Of a stretch of 64,000 nt of DNA, positions 42,774-51,950 are shown piece after piece. Every line of letters begins with the position of its first letter. The stretch's first letter is position 1. A program made the translations under genes and the position numbers. The notes beneath the pieces are model-generated. The model did no database searches. It was given only the letters and a program-made list of their open reading frames with translations, and had not been told where the DNA came from. Origin of the DNA: Paenibacillus agri (GTDB lineage Bacteria; Bacillota; Bacilli; Paenibacillales; Paenibacillaceae); assembly GCF_013359945.1 (NCBI RefSeq), contig NZ_JABWCS010000202.1, forward strand, positions 62,001 to 126,000, given 5' to 3'.

Positions 42774-44813
42774 ATGATTATTCAATGTCAAAATGTCCAA
42801 AAATACCACGGTGCTGAGCTCGTGCTAAATAGCATTACCTTTGAAATACGTCAAGGCGAGAAAATCGGCCTCATCGGCCGCAATGGCTGTGGCAAAACCA
42901 CGCTCTTCCACCTTCTCAGTGGCGGAGAACGCCCGGATCAGGGACAAATCTCGATCCGCAAAGGCAGTGTCGTTGGCATGCTGTCACAGATTCAAGATTT
43001 TCAGGAAAGTGACACGGTATATGACATTCTGCAGCGCAGCTTTGCCGAGACGCTGCAATGGCAGCACCGCTTGCGGGAACTGGAGCAGGAGATGTCCCTA
43101 CTGAATGCTGAAATCGATGAAGCCCACTGGAACCGGCTGCTTCGGGAATACGGCAGCCTTCAGGACAAGTTCGAAAATGCTGGAGGCTATGAGATCGAAG
43201 CCAACATTCAGCGCGTGTCTGCGGGGCTAGGCATTCAACCTGAGCAGTACGACCGTCTTTTCACCTCCCTCTCTGGAGGGGAGAAAACCAAGGTCGGCCT
43301 GGCTGAGCTGCTCCTGCGTCGTCCTGATGTGCTGCTGCTCGATGAGCCAACCAACCATTTGGACATGGCGGCCATCGAATGGTTGGAGCAATTCTTGCAG
43401 GACTATGATGGCACCATTCTCGCGATTTCCCATGACCGTTACTTCCTGGATGCGCTGGTGAAGAAGGTGATCGAGATTGAAGATGGTGAAGCCATCACCT
43501 ATCACACGAATTACAGTGACTATCAAAAAGAAAAAGAAACACGCCTGCTCCAGCAGTTTGCGGATTATCAGGAGCAACAGAAGAAAATTAAGCAAATGCA
43601 GGAAAGCATCAAACGCCTGATAGAATGGGGCAACCGTTCCAATCCACCTAACCCAGGCTTCCACCGCCGGGCTGCTTCCATGCAGAAGGCTCTCGATCGG
43701 ATGGTCAAGGTGAAGCGCCCGATTCTGGAGCGCAGAACCATGGATTTGCAGCTGGAGCAGAATGACCGCTCCGGGAATCAGGCGCTCATCTTGGACCGGG
43801 TTGCCAAGTCTTACGGCGAACGCCTACTGTTCAAGGAAGCCAGTGAAGTCCTGCGATACGGCGAAACAACAGCCCTCATTGGCGGCAATGGCGCAGGGAA
43901 AAGCACGCTGCTGCGAATGGTTCTCGGGGAAGAAACTCCGGACAGCGGCAGCTGCACTCTGGGTTCCCGGGCCGCAGTCGGTTATCTCGCCCAGGAAGCC
44001 GTTCCTGGTGACGGGGGACAATCCGTACTCCGGTATTTCCGGGAAGAAGCAGGACTCGAGGAAGGCGAAGCCCGCGGGCAGCTTGCCCGCTTCCTTTTCT
44101 ACGGAAGCGATGTGTTCAAAGACATTGCGAACCTGTCTGGCGGCGAATGGACCAGGCTGCGGTTCGCGGTACTGATGCACCGCCGCCCGAATCTGCTGAT
44201 TCTCGATGAGCCCACTAACCATCTTGATATCGATTCCCGTGAAGCGCTGGAAGAAGCGCTTGAGGAATTCCCGGGAACCGTATTGGCCGTCTCCCATGAC
44301 CGTTACTTCATTAACCGCTGCTTCCGCAAGCTGTGGTGCATTGAAAACGGCCGGTTCCATGTCTTCCAGGGGAACTATGAATACTACAAAGAGAAGCAGG
44401 CTGAACTAGCAGCCTCTGCTGGTGTGTCGCAGCAAGACCTTACGGCAACAGGCAAGAATGCTGCTGGCTCGTCACAGCGAGCAACGGATAGGGATGCCAG
44501 TACTTCTGGCAAACACAACGGCTCCAGATTGGTTCCACCACAAACAGGCGGTGCCGGAACTAAAGGCTCCGGGAAGAAGAGATCCGGAGGCGCAGGCGCT
44601 TCTCGCCCTGCTCGTTCTCAAGCTGCCTGGGAACAGGACATTGCTGCTGCGGAACAAGTGCTCGGAGATATCGATGCCCGGATGATGGACCCGCTAATCG
44701 GCAACGATGTCACTGCGCTCACAGAGCTCCAACAGGAACGGGATGCTGCGCAGGAGAAGCTGGATGAGCTCTACTCCGCCTGGATGGAAGCCGCTGAAGG
44801 TGCTGTTGAGTAA
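42774..44813 (+). CDS. ABC-F ATPase, probable ribosomal protection/translation factor
   Basis: The 679-residue soluble protein has two ABC domains: GRNGCGKTT, LSGGEKTK, LLLDEPTNHLD and GGNGAGKST, LSGGEWTRL, LILDEPTNHLD, with no membrane part. The interdomain linker (about 255-310, IEWGNRSNPPNPGFHRRAA) is the arm that reaches the ribosomal peptidyl-transferase centre. A C-terminal low-complexity stretch (Ser/Gly/Ala/Lys) precedes a coiled coil. Such proteins dislodge antibiotics (Vga, Lsa, VmlR) or help stalled ribosomes. The leader ORF and terminator upstream favour an inducible resistance role. Which antibiotic class cannot be told from sequence. Confidence 0.93.
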   Translation: MIIQCQNVQKYHGAELVLNSITFEIRQGEKIGLIGRNGCGKTTLFHLLSGGERPDQGQISIRKGSVVGMLSQIQDFQESDTVYDILQRSFAETLQWQHRLRELEQEMSLLNAEIDEAHWNRLLREYGSLQDKFENAGGYEIEANIQRVSAGLGIQPEQYDRLFTSLSGGEKTKVGLAELLLRRPDVLLLDEPTNHLDMAAIEWLEQFLQDYDGTILAISHDRYFLDALVKKVIEIEDGEAITYHTNYSDYQKEKETRLLQQFADYQEQQKKIKQMQESIKRLIEWGNRSNPPNPGFHRRAASMQKALDRMVKVKRPILERRTMDLQLEQNDRSGNQALILDRVAKSYGERLLFKEASEVLRYGETTALIGGNGAGKSTLLRMVLGEETPDSGSCTLGSRAAVGYLAQEAVPGDGGQSVLRYFREEAGLEEGEARGQLARFLFYGSDVFKDIANLSGGEWTRLRFAVLMHRRPNLLILDEPTNHLDIDSREALEEALEEFPGTVLAVSHDRYFINRCFRKLWCIENGRFHVFQGNYEYYKEKQAELAASAGVSQQDLTATGKNAAGSSQRATDRDASTSGKHNGSRLVPPQTGGAGTKGSGKKRSGGAGASRPARSQAAWEQDIAAAEQVLGDIDARMMDPLIGNDVTALTELQQERDAAQEKLDELYSAWMEAAEGAVE

Positions 44814-44899
44814 CACAGCAGCTCTGATTGCAATCTGACACAAGCCGCTGAGCACACTGTGTTTTTAAAGACACTGAACCCAAGCGTTGAAGCAGGGCG

Positions 44900-45045
44900 T
44901 TATTGGATGCGATTTGCGATATAGGATAGATACAATAAGATATGTTAAGAGACGATATGTTACGATGCGATTCGATAAGAGACGATAAGATGCGATATGA
45001 TGCGATACGATAGGCTAAGATGCGATAAGATAAGATGCAATAAAG
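44900..45045. repeat. Degenerate GATGCGATA-type tandem repeat
   Basis: About 145 bases built from variants of GATGCGATAAGA / GATACGATA / GAGACGATA, on the plus strand. It lies between the ABC-F and ASCH genes. It has no coding sense. The remainder of 44814-45123 is plain. Confidence 0.75.
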
Positions 45046-45123
45046 AGACGGCTGCAAGTAAAGTCGTCTTCCCTCCATCTCTAGCCCGCGGAAAGACCCT
45101 ATATAACAACTGGAGTGAATACT

Positions 45124-45597
45124 ATGAATAACACTGAACAGATCGAGCAATTTTGGCAAGAGTATCTCCGCGTACATCCCGAAGCTGGTGATCACTATGT
45201 GGCCTGGGCCTTCGGCGATAGCCCGGAGATGGCCGACGAGCTCCTGGATCTCGTGCTGCGGGGAATCAAGACAGGAACATCCTCTAACTATGCAATGTAT
45301 GAGCTTGAAGGGGGAACACCTCCTCGCGTTGGAGACCAAGCTATTCTCCTGAACGGGCTAGGCCAGCCGAAAGCGGTGATTCTAACCACAAAGGTGGACA
45401 TTCTCCCCTTTAACGAGGTTGGTGAGGAATTTGCCTTTACCGAGGGGGAAGGCGACCGGACACTGGACTATTGGCGCGCTGTCCATGAGGATTTCTTCTC
45501 TCGGGAGGCCGAGTTCTGGAATGTAGCTTTTGACACCGGGATAATGGTCCTGTGTGAGAACTTTAAAGTCGTCTACTCACCATCTCACTCCCTCTAA
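45124..45597 (+). CDS. ASCH-domain protein
   Basis: The 157-residue protein matches the ASCH family: WAFGDSPEMADELLDLVLRG, KTGTSSNYAMYE (the GxKxxT-like segment), PRVGDQAILLNGLGQPKAVI, and an acidic end (FAFTEGEGDRTLDYW). ASCH proteins are PUA-like; some hydrolyse N4-acetylcytidine, others bind RNA. The ATG at 45124 follows GGAG by eight bases; the GTG at 45115 is too close. Single gene with its own terminator. Confidence 0.88.
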   Translation: MNNTEQIEQFWQEYLRVHPEAGDHYVAWAFGDSPEMADELLDLVLRGIKTGTSSNYAMYELEGGTPPRVGDQAILLNGLGQPKAVILTTKVDILPFNEVGEEFAFTEGEGDRTLDYWRAVHEDFFSREAEFWNVAFDTGIMVLCENFKVVYSPSHSL

Positions 45598-45606
45598 AAA
45601 CACCAA

Positions 45607-45643
45607 AAAGGCTGCTCTCTTCGGTTCGAAGGTGCAGCCTTTG
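45607..45643 (+). terminator. Terminator of the ASCH gene
   Basis: AAAGGCTGC (45607-45615) and GCAGCCTTT (45634-45642), with an inner CTTCG/CGAAG stem. Confidence 0.8.
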
Positions 45644-45690
45644 TTATATGCGGCTAAAGTTATAGAATAAGTGTGTCCTCTGTGCTGGTT

Positions 45691-45843
45691 CTAACGCCAA
45701 ATGCCCATAATCCAGCCAAAGACCGAAATCCATAGCGGGATGCTGATCAGAAGGCCCCATAATAGCCCGGTAGCAATATTGCCTTCCGCAGGACGTTTCA
45801 CACCCTCCTGTTGCAACGGAAGTCTCAATTCTTCTTGTTCCAT
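45691..45843 (-). CDS. Small single-helix membrane protein
   Basis: The 50-residue protein starts at the ATG at 45843 (MEQEELRLPL) after GGAGGGG. A polar N-terminal half (PLQQEGVKRPAEGN) is followed by one hydrophobic segment (GLLWGLLISIPLWISVFGWI). The longer frame to 45906 lacks a ribosome site. I do not recognise it. Confidence 0.65.
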   Translation of the reverse strand: MEQEELRLPLQQEGVKRPAEGNIATGLLWGLLISIPLWISVFGWIMGIWR

Positions 45844-46049
45844 GCGATCCCCTCCTAAAATATCTATCGTCACAGCAGAGGAAAAAATGTAGACCGCCTG
45901 GCCCAAAAAGTAAAAATTTTAGTCTTTTTTTAGATATAAAGGCTCAGCGGGTTTTTAAATTGTAAGTGCTTACATAATGAATATTAACCATTCTTTCCGG
46001 TATTCGAAACGTATATACACCGGGAAGTCATACATTATATGCATGACTC

Positions 46050-46667
46050 CTAGTCCAAAATGACTGCCTTGTCAGGATTGTGCAAATATTCAAACATCGT
46101 CTGCAATTGAGCCTCCGTGTTCCGCTCTTCCGAAAGCTCTGGCAGCTCGTCCGCCCCAAAGAAAGCAACCCCGCTGGTCTCTACGCCTACGGCAGCCTCA
46201 CCGCCGGTAATTCGGCAGAGGATGAACAGCTTGTAGATATGGTAAGGTTCCGGCGGATGCTGATGAAACTTTTTATCCAATACAGCTAGTAAGCGGACGG
46301 CCTCGGTCTGAAAGCCCGCTTCTTCAGCAATCTCCTTGACGACCACCTCGCTCGGGGAAAAAGCAATATCCGCCCAGCCTCCAGGAAGCGCCCATTTGCC
46401 ATCCAGCTTCTCCCGGACGAGCAGAATCTTGTCCTCGCGGAACACTACACCCCGAATATCCACTTTGGGCGTGCAATAGCCCTCCTCTCCTGCAAAAGCC
46501 AGCCTGATCTTCTCCTTGCTCTCAAAAGAATATTGGGCCAGAATATCCACACTCAGCTCACGGAGCGCCTGATAACGCTCTATGTCATACACATCTTTAG
46601 CATAAGCAAGACCTGTCTGGGCAATCGCCTGGATCTCTTTAGCCCAGGATAACCATTTAGGTTCCAT
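46050..46667 (-). CDS. NUDIX hydrolase
   Basis: The 205-residue protein has an N-terminal helical domain (about 1-65, as in the YjhB-like group) and a Nudix domain. The Nudix box reads GGWADIAFSPSEVVVKEIAEEAG, with Lys in place of the usual Arg before Glu. Catalytic Glu residues are kept. These enzymes cleave nucleoside diphosphate derivatives. Single gene, 42 bases downstream of the TRM11-like gene on the same strand, so possibly co-transcribed. Confidence 0.9.
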   Translation of the reverse strand: MEPKWLSWAKEIQAIAQTGLAYAKDVYDIERYQALRELSVDILAQYSFESKEKIRLAFAGEEGYCTPKVDIRGVVFREDKILLVREKLDGKWALPGGWADIAFSPSEVVVKEIAEEAGFQTEAVRLLAVLDKKFHQHPPEPYHIYKLFILCRITGGEAAVGVETSGVAFFGADELPELSEERNTEAQLQTMFEYLHNPDKAVILD

Positions 46668-46709
46668 GGATAATCCCTCTTTCCTTAGATTTTACCCGCA
46701 GGATATAGT

Positions 46710-47663
46710 CTATTGGCAGAGCATGATGTGACGGGAGAAGCCCGCCTTTTTAGCAATACAGCGGTCCTTAATCGTAAATCCCGCATCGGTAATCATTTCA
46801 TCCATGGCCTCAATCGCCACAATCACGGCACGATCTGCAATCCGCCGGGCGTTGGTAAGAATGGAGAATTGTTCTTCCGGTGTAATGCTCGAATACAGAT
46901 TATAAGGCATGTCTACGAATGCAACATCATAGTGGTCCTGAATATCGGCGATATCCCCCAGGGTAACTTCACTGCTGTATCCAAAATGAGCAATGTTCGT
47001 TCTCGCTCCGGTGGCAATCATCGGATTGATATCCCGGCCGACAATATCGATCCCCATAGATAAGGCCTCTACCATAACCGTACCAATTCCGCAGCAAGGA
47101 TCAATCGCCTTAATGCCCTGCGGGTCTGGAATCCCCATGTTAATCGCTGCCCGGGCCACACGTGTGCTGAGCGCAATGGAGTAGCTGCGGGGTTTTTTCA
47201 TATGACGGAACCAATCCGCGTTATTCTTATGGTACGGCCCGAAGTACCAGCGTCCGCCCAAGGTGACAATGCCGTAGACTAACTCAGGAGCATTCACATC
47301 TGCTTCACCCTCTATGCGTAAGCCGATTTCCCGTTCAATTCCTCTGCGTTCATCATATTCGATTTTATTCGCAGCTGTCAGATCGTTGGTCTTGACGAAA
47401 ATAACTTTAAACGTCTTCTCCCCTACCTGCACCTGTTCCGTTTGTTCATAGATCTCGGGCAAGCTGTCGCCCGTATACATCACATCAATCCGTTCCTTAA
47501 CAAAGGGACTGCGGCTGACGTCCACTTCAATATCGCTGGCAAAAATAGATGGGCCCACGTTCTGCCCAAACAAGCAGCGCAGCTCCATCGCGCACAGGGA
47601 CTCTTCATCCGCTGAGCTGGCGTAAGTATAGATAAATGCAGGTGTTATAACCTCTTTATGCAA
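46710..47663 (-). CDS. TRM11-like SAM-dependent RNA methyltransferase
   Basis: The 317-residue protein has a THUMP-like N-terminal half and a Rossmann methyltransferase half. SAM motif I reads DPCCGIGTVMVEA, then GRDINPMI (motif II), and the catalytic motif is DMPYN where DPPY is usual. TRM11-family enzymes methylate the exocyclic amine of guanine in tRNA. In Firmicutes these proteins remain largely untested. The substitution DMPY is typical of this subgroup as I remember it. Confidence 0.82.
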   Translation of the reverse strand: MHKEVITPAFIYTYASSADEESLCAMELRCLFGQNVGPSIFASDIEVDVSRSPFVKERIDVMYTGDSLPEIYEQTEQVQVGEKTFKVIFVKTNDLTAANKIEYDERRGIEREIGLRIEGEADVNAPELVYGIVTLGGRWYFGPYHKNNADWFRHMKKPRSYSIALSTRVARAAINMGIPDPQGIKAIDPCCGIGTVMVEALSMGIDIVGRDINPMIATGARTNIAHFGYSSEVTLGDIADIQDHYDVAFVDMPYNLYSSITPEEQFSILTNARRIADRAVIVAIEAMDEMITDAGFTIKDRCIAKKAGFSRHIMLCQ

Positions 47664-48010
47664 AATCGTCCCATCCTCTGTTCATATAATCGTTCTGGTT
47701 ACCCTCCATACAACTTGCAGTCTGTAGCTTGTACAGCAATTCGCCTATAGGTTAACCCAGTCTATCATGGTTACTGCTTAGTAATCAATAATCTGGAGAG
47801 AAGCGGCAAGAGGCGCGGCAGCAAGGAAAATAAGCGGGGCGGGCTGCATTTTGCAATCCTTTTTGCTCACTTTGGCGTTCTCCAGTATAATGTTTCCTGT
47901 AGCACGCATTCTAAGAACGGCAGTAAAGACTAGACTCTCGGTTCGTTGACCCTCTGGCTAGACCTTAAGCCCGTCGTGCGGGCATACATTTTAAGGAGGT
48001 ACATATCACT
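47664..48010. promoter_or_regulatory. Promoter and leader of the M20 dipeptidase gene
   Basis: TTGCTC (47863-47868), 17 bp, TATAAT (47886-47891) form a good sigma-A promoter. The leader of about 115 bases contains a GCCCG-TCGTG-CGGGC hairpin ending 16-20 bases before the AAGGAGG ribosome site. The first 200 bases of the region show nothing recognisable. Confidence 0.7.
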
Positions 48011-49366
48011 ATGTCGTACGAATCTTATTTTCAAACTCACCGGGAGGCTCATCTCGACGAGTTAAAGCAGTGGCTTACCATTCCCAGCATCTCTGCCTTG
48101 TCTGCGCATAAGGATGATGTTTTGGCGGCGGCACACTGGTTGCTGGATACATTGAAACGGGCCGGGCTGGAGAACATTGAGCTTCATCCCACTGACGGAC
48201 ACCCTGTCATCTATGCCGATTACCTTCATGCGCCGGGCAAGCCGACCATCCTGGTCTATGGCCATTATGATGTACAACCAGTAGATCCGCTGAATCTATG
48301 GACAACCCCACCATTTGAACCGGAAATCCGCGACGGCAAGCTGTTTGCCCGTGGTGCAACAGACGATAAAGGTCAAGTCTTCCTGCACATTAAGGCGATT
48401 GAGGCCATCCTGAAGGAAGAAGGCACTCTCCCGGTTAACATCAAGCTCTGCATCGAGGGCGAGGAAGAGATCGGCAGTGCGAATCTTCCACCATTCCTCG
48501 AAGCTAACAAAGAGAAGCTTGCAGCAGATGCTGTACTTGTCTCGGATACCTCGTTGCTGGAACGTGGCCGTCCGGCTATTTGCACAGGATTGCGCGGGCT
48601 CTGCTCGCTGGAAGTCACTGTAACGACTGCTCTAACCGACCTGCACTCCGGCTCGTACGGCGGCGGCGTTCCAAATGCCCTGCATGCCCTCGTATCGCTG
48701 CTGACTAGCCTCCATGACGATAAAGGACGCGTCGCAGTTAAAGGCTTCTACGAAGGCGTTCCGGAATTGTCCCCTCTGCTGCGCGAAGAGTTCGCCAAGC
48801 AAGGTGTAGATGAGAACAAGATCAGAGAAGGACTTGGACTGGATTCACTGTACGGCGAAGAAGGATACAGCTTCGTAGAGCGGATTGGCGCTCGGCCTAC
48901 GCTTGAACTAAATGGTGTATACGGTGGCTTCCAAGGCGAAGGCAGCAAGACGGTCATCCCTAAAGAGGCACATGCCAAAATCACCTGCCGTCTCGTAGGT
49001 GACCAAGATCCGCAGCACGCACTCGATGTCATCGAGGCTCACCTGAAGGCTAACATTCAAGCTGGTGCGAAGGTTCATGTGAAGCAAATGGAGAAGGCAC
49101 GCGCCTTCAATAGTGATCCTTCACATCCGATTCTGCAAACCGCAGCTGATGCCTACGGTAAAGTGTACGGAACCCGGGCGCTATTCACCAAAGACGGCGG
49201 CTCCATTCCAATCATGGAGAGCTTCGCCCGCGTACTGGAAGCGCCGGTGGTATTGATGGGCTTTGGCCTTGACGACGAGAACCTGCATGCACCAGATGAG
49301 CATTTCAACCTGGAGAACTTCGATAAAGGTCTGCTGACCATTGTTGAGTTTTTGAAAACAGTATAA
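48011..49366 (+). CDS. M20-family dipeptidase (CNDP-like)
   Basis: The 451-residue metallopeptidase has the M20 metal sites: VYGHYDVQP (His, Asp), RGATDDKGQ (bridging Asp), IEGEEEIGS (catalytic Glu), DLHSGSYGG and a late ENLHAPDEHFN. The domain order and length match carnosine dipeptidase-like enzymes, common in Paenibacillus and Bacillus, which cleave dipeptides or gamma-glutamyl compounds. AAGGAGG precedes the ATG by about nine bases. Monocistronic with its own promoter and terminator. Confidence 0.93.
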   Translation: MSYESYFQTHREAHLDELKQWLTIPSISALSAHKDDVLAAAHWLLDTLKRAGLENIELHPTDGHPVIYADYLHAPGKPTILVYGHYDVQPVDPLNLWTTPPFEPEIRDGKLFARGATDDKGQVFLHIKAIEAILKEEGTLPVNIKLCIEGEEEIGSANLPPFLEANKEKLAADAVLVSDTSLLERGRPAICTGLRGLCSLEVTVTTALTDLHSGSYGGGVPNALHALVSLLTSLHDDKGRVAVKGFYEGVPELSPLLREEFAKQGVDENKIREGLGLDSLYGEEGYSFVERIGARPTLELNGVYGGFQGEGSKTVIPKEAHAKITCRLVGDQDPQHALDVIEAHLKANIQAGAKVHVKQMEKARAFNSDPSHPILQTAADAYGKVYGTRALFTKDGGSIPIMESFARVLEAPVVLMGFGLDDENLHAPDEHFNLENFDKGLLTIVEFLKTV

Positions 49367-49379
49367 GGACAATAACGTT

Positions 49380-49417
49380 AAAGCCCGACCTCCCATTAAA
49401 AGAGGCCGGGCTTTTTT
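49380..49417 (+). terminator. Terminator of the M20 dipeptidase gene
   Basis: AAAGCCCG-A-CCTC and GAGG-C-CGGGCTTT form a long stem followed by TTTTT. Confidence 0.9.
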
Positions 49418-49464
49418 GCGATAACGAAGTGAATGATCATATGGGGCTGTAGGCGCTTATCCCC

Positions 49465-49746
49465 TCAGTAAACCCAATGATGTATCAGCTTTTGGACCAT
49501 AAAGGCATATGGATTCACAGCGATTTTAGATATGCTAATAAAGAATGGGAAAGGATCACTTATTCCAATATCAATTCCACTACTATGTGAAATTTCTGGC
49601 TGTTCGAGCCCATATTGTTCTGTCAGTCTATCTCTGGTTTCACTATCAATTACGTTACCAGTCTGCGCCTCAATGTAACCAGGTTGTCCGAAGACCAAAA
49701 TTAGGGTAAGTAGGGCTATCAGTAAGGTTAAATATTTGTTTTTCAT
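49465..49746 (-). CDS. Small secreted protein, unknown
   Basis: The 93-residue product starts at the ATG at 49746 (MKNKYLTLLIALLTLILVFG), seven bases after AGGAG. A signal peptide probably ends at IEA-QTG. The mature part has VIDSETRDRLTEQYG and an aromatic C-terminal stretch (SDPFPFFISISKI). I know no family. AT-rich codon use. The frame continues to 49797 without a ribosome site. Confidence 0.65.
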   Translation of the reverse strand: MKNKYLTLLIALLTLILVFGQPGYIEAQTGNVIDSETRDRLTEQYGLEQPEISHSSGIDIGISDPFPFFISISKIAVNPYAFMVQKLIHHWVY

Positions 49747-49859
49747 CGTATATCTCCTAGGATTCATTCCTTTAACTGGAAGGCGAACATCATTCAAGAC
49801 TCTATTTTAGCGTTTTTGGAACAATGTGTAAATACTAAACACTACTATTTCCCGGTTCA

Positions 49860-50230
49860 ACCCATTCGGGGCAAGGGGGACGTTTGGAGCTGTGGTCGCA
49901 AAGCGCTAACCTGAAAGCTTTCCATAGGAGCTAGCACCGAAACATAGACTGTCGACAAAATTTCAAGTGCTAGAGGCGATATATTTCCCTTCACCAGTCA
50001 TCTTAAGTTAAAAGAGGAACAACCTTCCCAACTAACGGCATTTTTGTACCTTATTTTTCTTCAATATAGGCAAATGAGGGAAATAAGGGCATTATTGTAT
50101 CTTATTTTTTCAAAAATGTACGCTAGACGGGGATTCTGGAAGATTTAAGGTACAATATTGCACTTAATCTCCACTAATCCTTAGCTCCAGAGGATTTAAG
50201 GTACAAAAATGCCGTTAATTACTTCGATAC
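49860..50230 (+). repeat. Interspersed repeat element, copy 3 (inverse of copy 1)
   Basis: The stretch with AACTAACGGCATTTTTGTACC, GGGCATTATTGTATCTTATT, GGTACAATATTGCACTTAAT and GGTACAAAAATGCCGTTAAT is the reverse complement of parts of 20330-20560. The left part (49870-49990) matches the 20640-20810 block. No gene in 49747-50806. Confidence 0.75.
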
Positions 50231-50269
50231 TTATATAAGTCTATTTTTTCTTAACTACTAAATAAGCCG

Positions 50270-50485
50270 AACAAAAAAAGTAACAAAAAGCGAGAAGGAA
50301 CAAAGAGGGAAATTTGGAACTGTTGGAGCGGTAGCGACCACCTATAAGCTTTCCGAATGAAAGCCCGCATCGGAAGATAGACTGTCTCCAAATTTCAACC
50401 GCAAACAGCAGTACAATAGAAAAAAATCCGGAGACAACAGCAGCCGGAAATCCAAACATTCCGCAGTAGTGACGACTGAGCCATA
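50270..50485 (+). repeat. Interspersed repeat element, copy 4
   Basis: Nearly the same as 33000-33220: GCGAGAAGGAACAAAGAGGG, GGGAAATTTGGAACTGTTGG, GCATCGGAAGATAGACTGTC, and CAGCAGCCGGAAATCCAAAC. A 72-codon minus-strand frame inside it (50241-50459) is an artefact of the repeat. Confidence 0.8.
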
Positions 50486-50705
50486 CGTTCGGTTCTTATG
50501 TTCAGTTCTTACGTTCGTTCTTACGTTCGTTCTTACGTTCGTTCTTACGTTCGTTCTTACGTTCGTTCTTACGTTCGTTCATACATTCGGTTCTTATGCT
50601 TAGTTCTTACGTTCGTTCTTACATTCGGTTCTTATGCTTAGTTCTTACGTTCGTTCTTACGTTCGTTCTTACATTCGGTTCTTACGTTCAGTTCTTACGT
50701 TCGTC
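50486..50705 (+). repeat. Twelve-bp tandem repeat array (TTCTTACGTTCG)
   Basis: Roughly 15 or more copies of a 12-bp unit and shorter variants (GTTCTTACGTTC, ATTCGGTTCTTATG). It grows out of the end of repeat copy 4, which at 33200-33230 has only one or two such units. It looks like slippage expansion. Confidence 0.85.
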
Positions 50706-50806
50706 TTATATAGCACGTCATTCGTCAGATGGGCCAGTCATTATGAACAGGCGGTAGAGCTTAATACAGTATTGCCTCAGCGTTTAAACTGGAAGCTGTC
50801 TCTAAA

Positions 50807-51694
50807 TTAAAGCGGTTGGCCGGCCAGCCTTTCATGCTCTGGTTCAATGTGAATCATCACCTGGGCACGCACGAATGTTGCTTTAATGCTTTGTTCAATT
50901 TCGTCGCATAGCTGATGTGCAGTTTTAACATCCATTGTGGAAGGGATCACCAAGTGGAAATCCACATACTCCTCCGGACCCGATCTGCGGGTGCGAAAAT
51001 CATGAAACTCAATATATCTCTCTTTGAAGGTTTCAATGAGACGCATAATTTCGCTCTCCTCTTCCTCTGCTAATCGCGCGTCAATCAAAGGAGGAAATGA
51101 TTCCTTGAGCAGCTTGAAGGCTTCTCTCATAATATACAGGGCCAAAACAATCCCGATCACCGGATCCAGTATCGTCCATCCCGTGAGGGTAACCAATAAT
51201 AAACTGAATGCAACGCCCAAAGATGTGAAAACATCAGTAAGCAGATGCAGCGCATTTGATTTCATCGCCACAGAATGAAGCTCTTCAGCCTTCTTCTTAA
51301 CCTTCAGAGAGACCACGAAATTGACGCCACCCCCAACAACCATAACAAGGATGCCCAAGAAGGGAAATGCGATTTCCGTCGGGTTCATTATTTTATGCAC
51401 ACACTCATAAATAATCCAGATTCCAGCTACAAAAATAAGTAACGTTTCAACTGTGCCTGATATGTTCTCTACTTTGCCGTGGCCATACGGATGTCCTTTA
51501 TCCGCAGAACGCGCCGAAATCCGCACCGAAACAAAAGCAATCAACGAAGCAACTAAATCCAGCGCGGAGTGGATCGCTTCCGAAATAATGGCTACAGACC
51601 CTGTAACTATTCCGATAACAAGTTTTAACGAAACAATGAATGTGTTGCTAAGCACAGATAGGAAAGCCGTCTTCGAACCATTCAAGAGCTTCAC
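50807..51694 (-). CDS. Cation diffusion facilitator (Zn/Fe/Mn efflux)
   Basis: The 295-residue protein has six membrane helices and a C-terminal cytoplasmic domain (about 205-290). Metal-site motifs are SEAIHSALD in helix 2 (His and Asp) and HLLTDVFTS in helix 5, plus the conserved HPYGHGKVE between helices 2 and 3. Helix 2 His points to the Mn/Fe/Zn group. It exports divalent cations against protons. Single gene; the upstream 200 bases show no clear metal-responsive operator. Confidence 0.92.
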   Translation of the reverse strand: MKLLNGSKTAFLSVLSNTFIVSLKLVIGIVTGSVAIISEAIHSALDLVASLIAFVSVRISARSADKGHPYGHGKVENISGTVETLLIFVAGIWIIYECVHKIMNPTEIAFPFLGILVMVVGGGVNFVVSLKVKKKAEELHSVAMKSNALHLLTDVFTSLGVAFSLLLVTLTGWTILDPVIGIVLALYIMREAFKLLKESFPPLIDARLAEEEESEIMRLIETFKERYIEFHDFRTRRSGPEEYVDFHLVIPSTMDVKTAHQLCDEIEQSIKATFVRAQVMIHIEPEHERLAGQPL

Positions 51695-51950
51695 AACCTT
51701 TTTTCCAGGATTAAGTAAAACTTAACAGACAAATAGCGAGTGGGTCTAGAGAAACCTTGTTGTGAAACCACAATGAAGTATGCCCTAATTTAAAGTTTTT
51801 CCAATGGGAAAGAAAATAAGCAATCCTCCTTTGAAATTAAAGCTTCATCAGACAGCGCTGTGTCACAGAAAAATGGCATAATCGCTGACTCTCCATTCAA
51901 ATATATGTGTACAAAAAGAGCCTGCCCTGTGAAGCTGCAAGCCCTCTTCC

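Noticed and set aside
50241-50459. A 72-codon minus-strand ORF
   Set aside because: It lies entirely within an interspersed repeat, has no ribosome site, and the homologous repeat copy at 33000-33240 does not preserve the frame.
50486-50705. CRISPR array
   Set aside because: Units are 12 bp in direct tandem with no unique spacers, and no cas genes are present.
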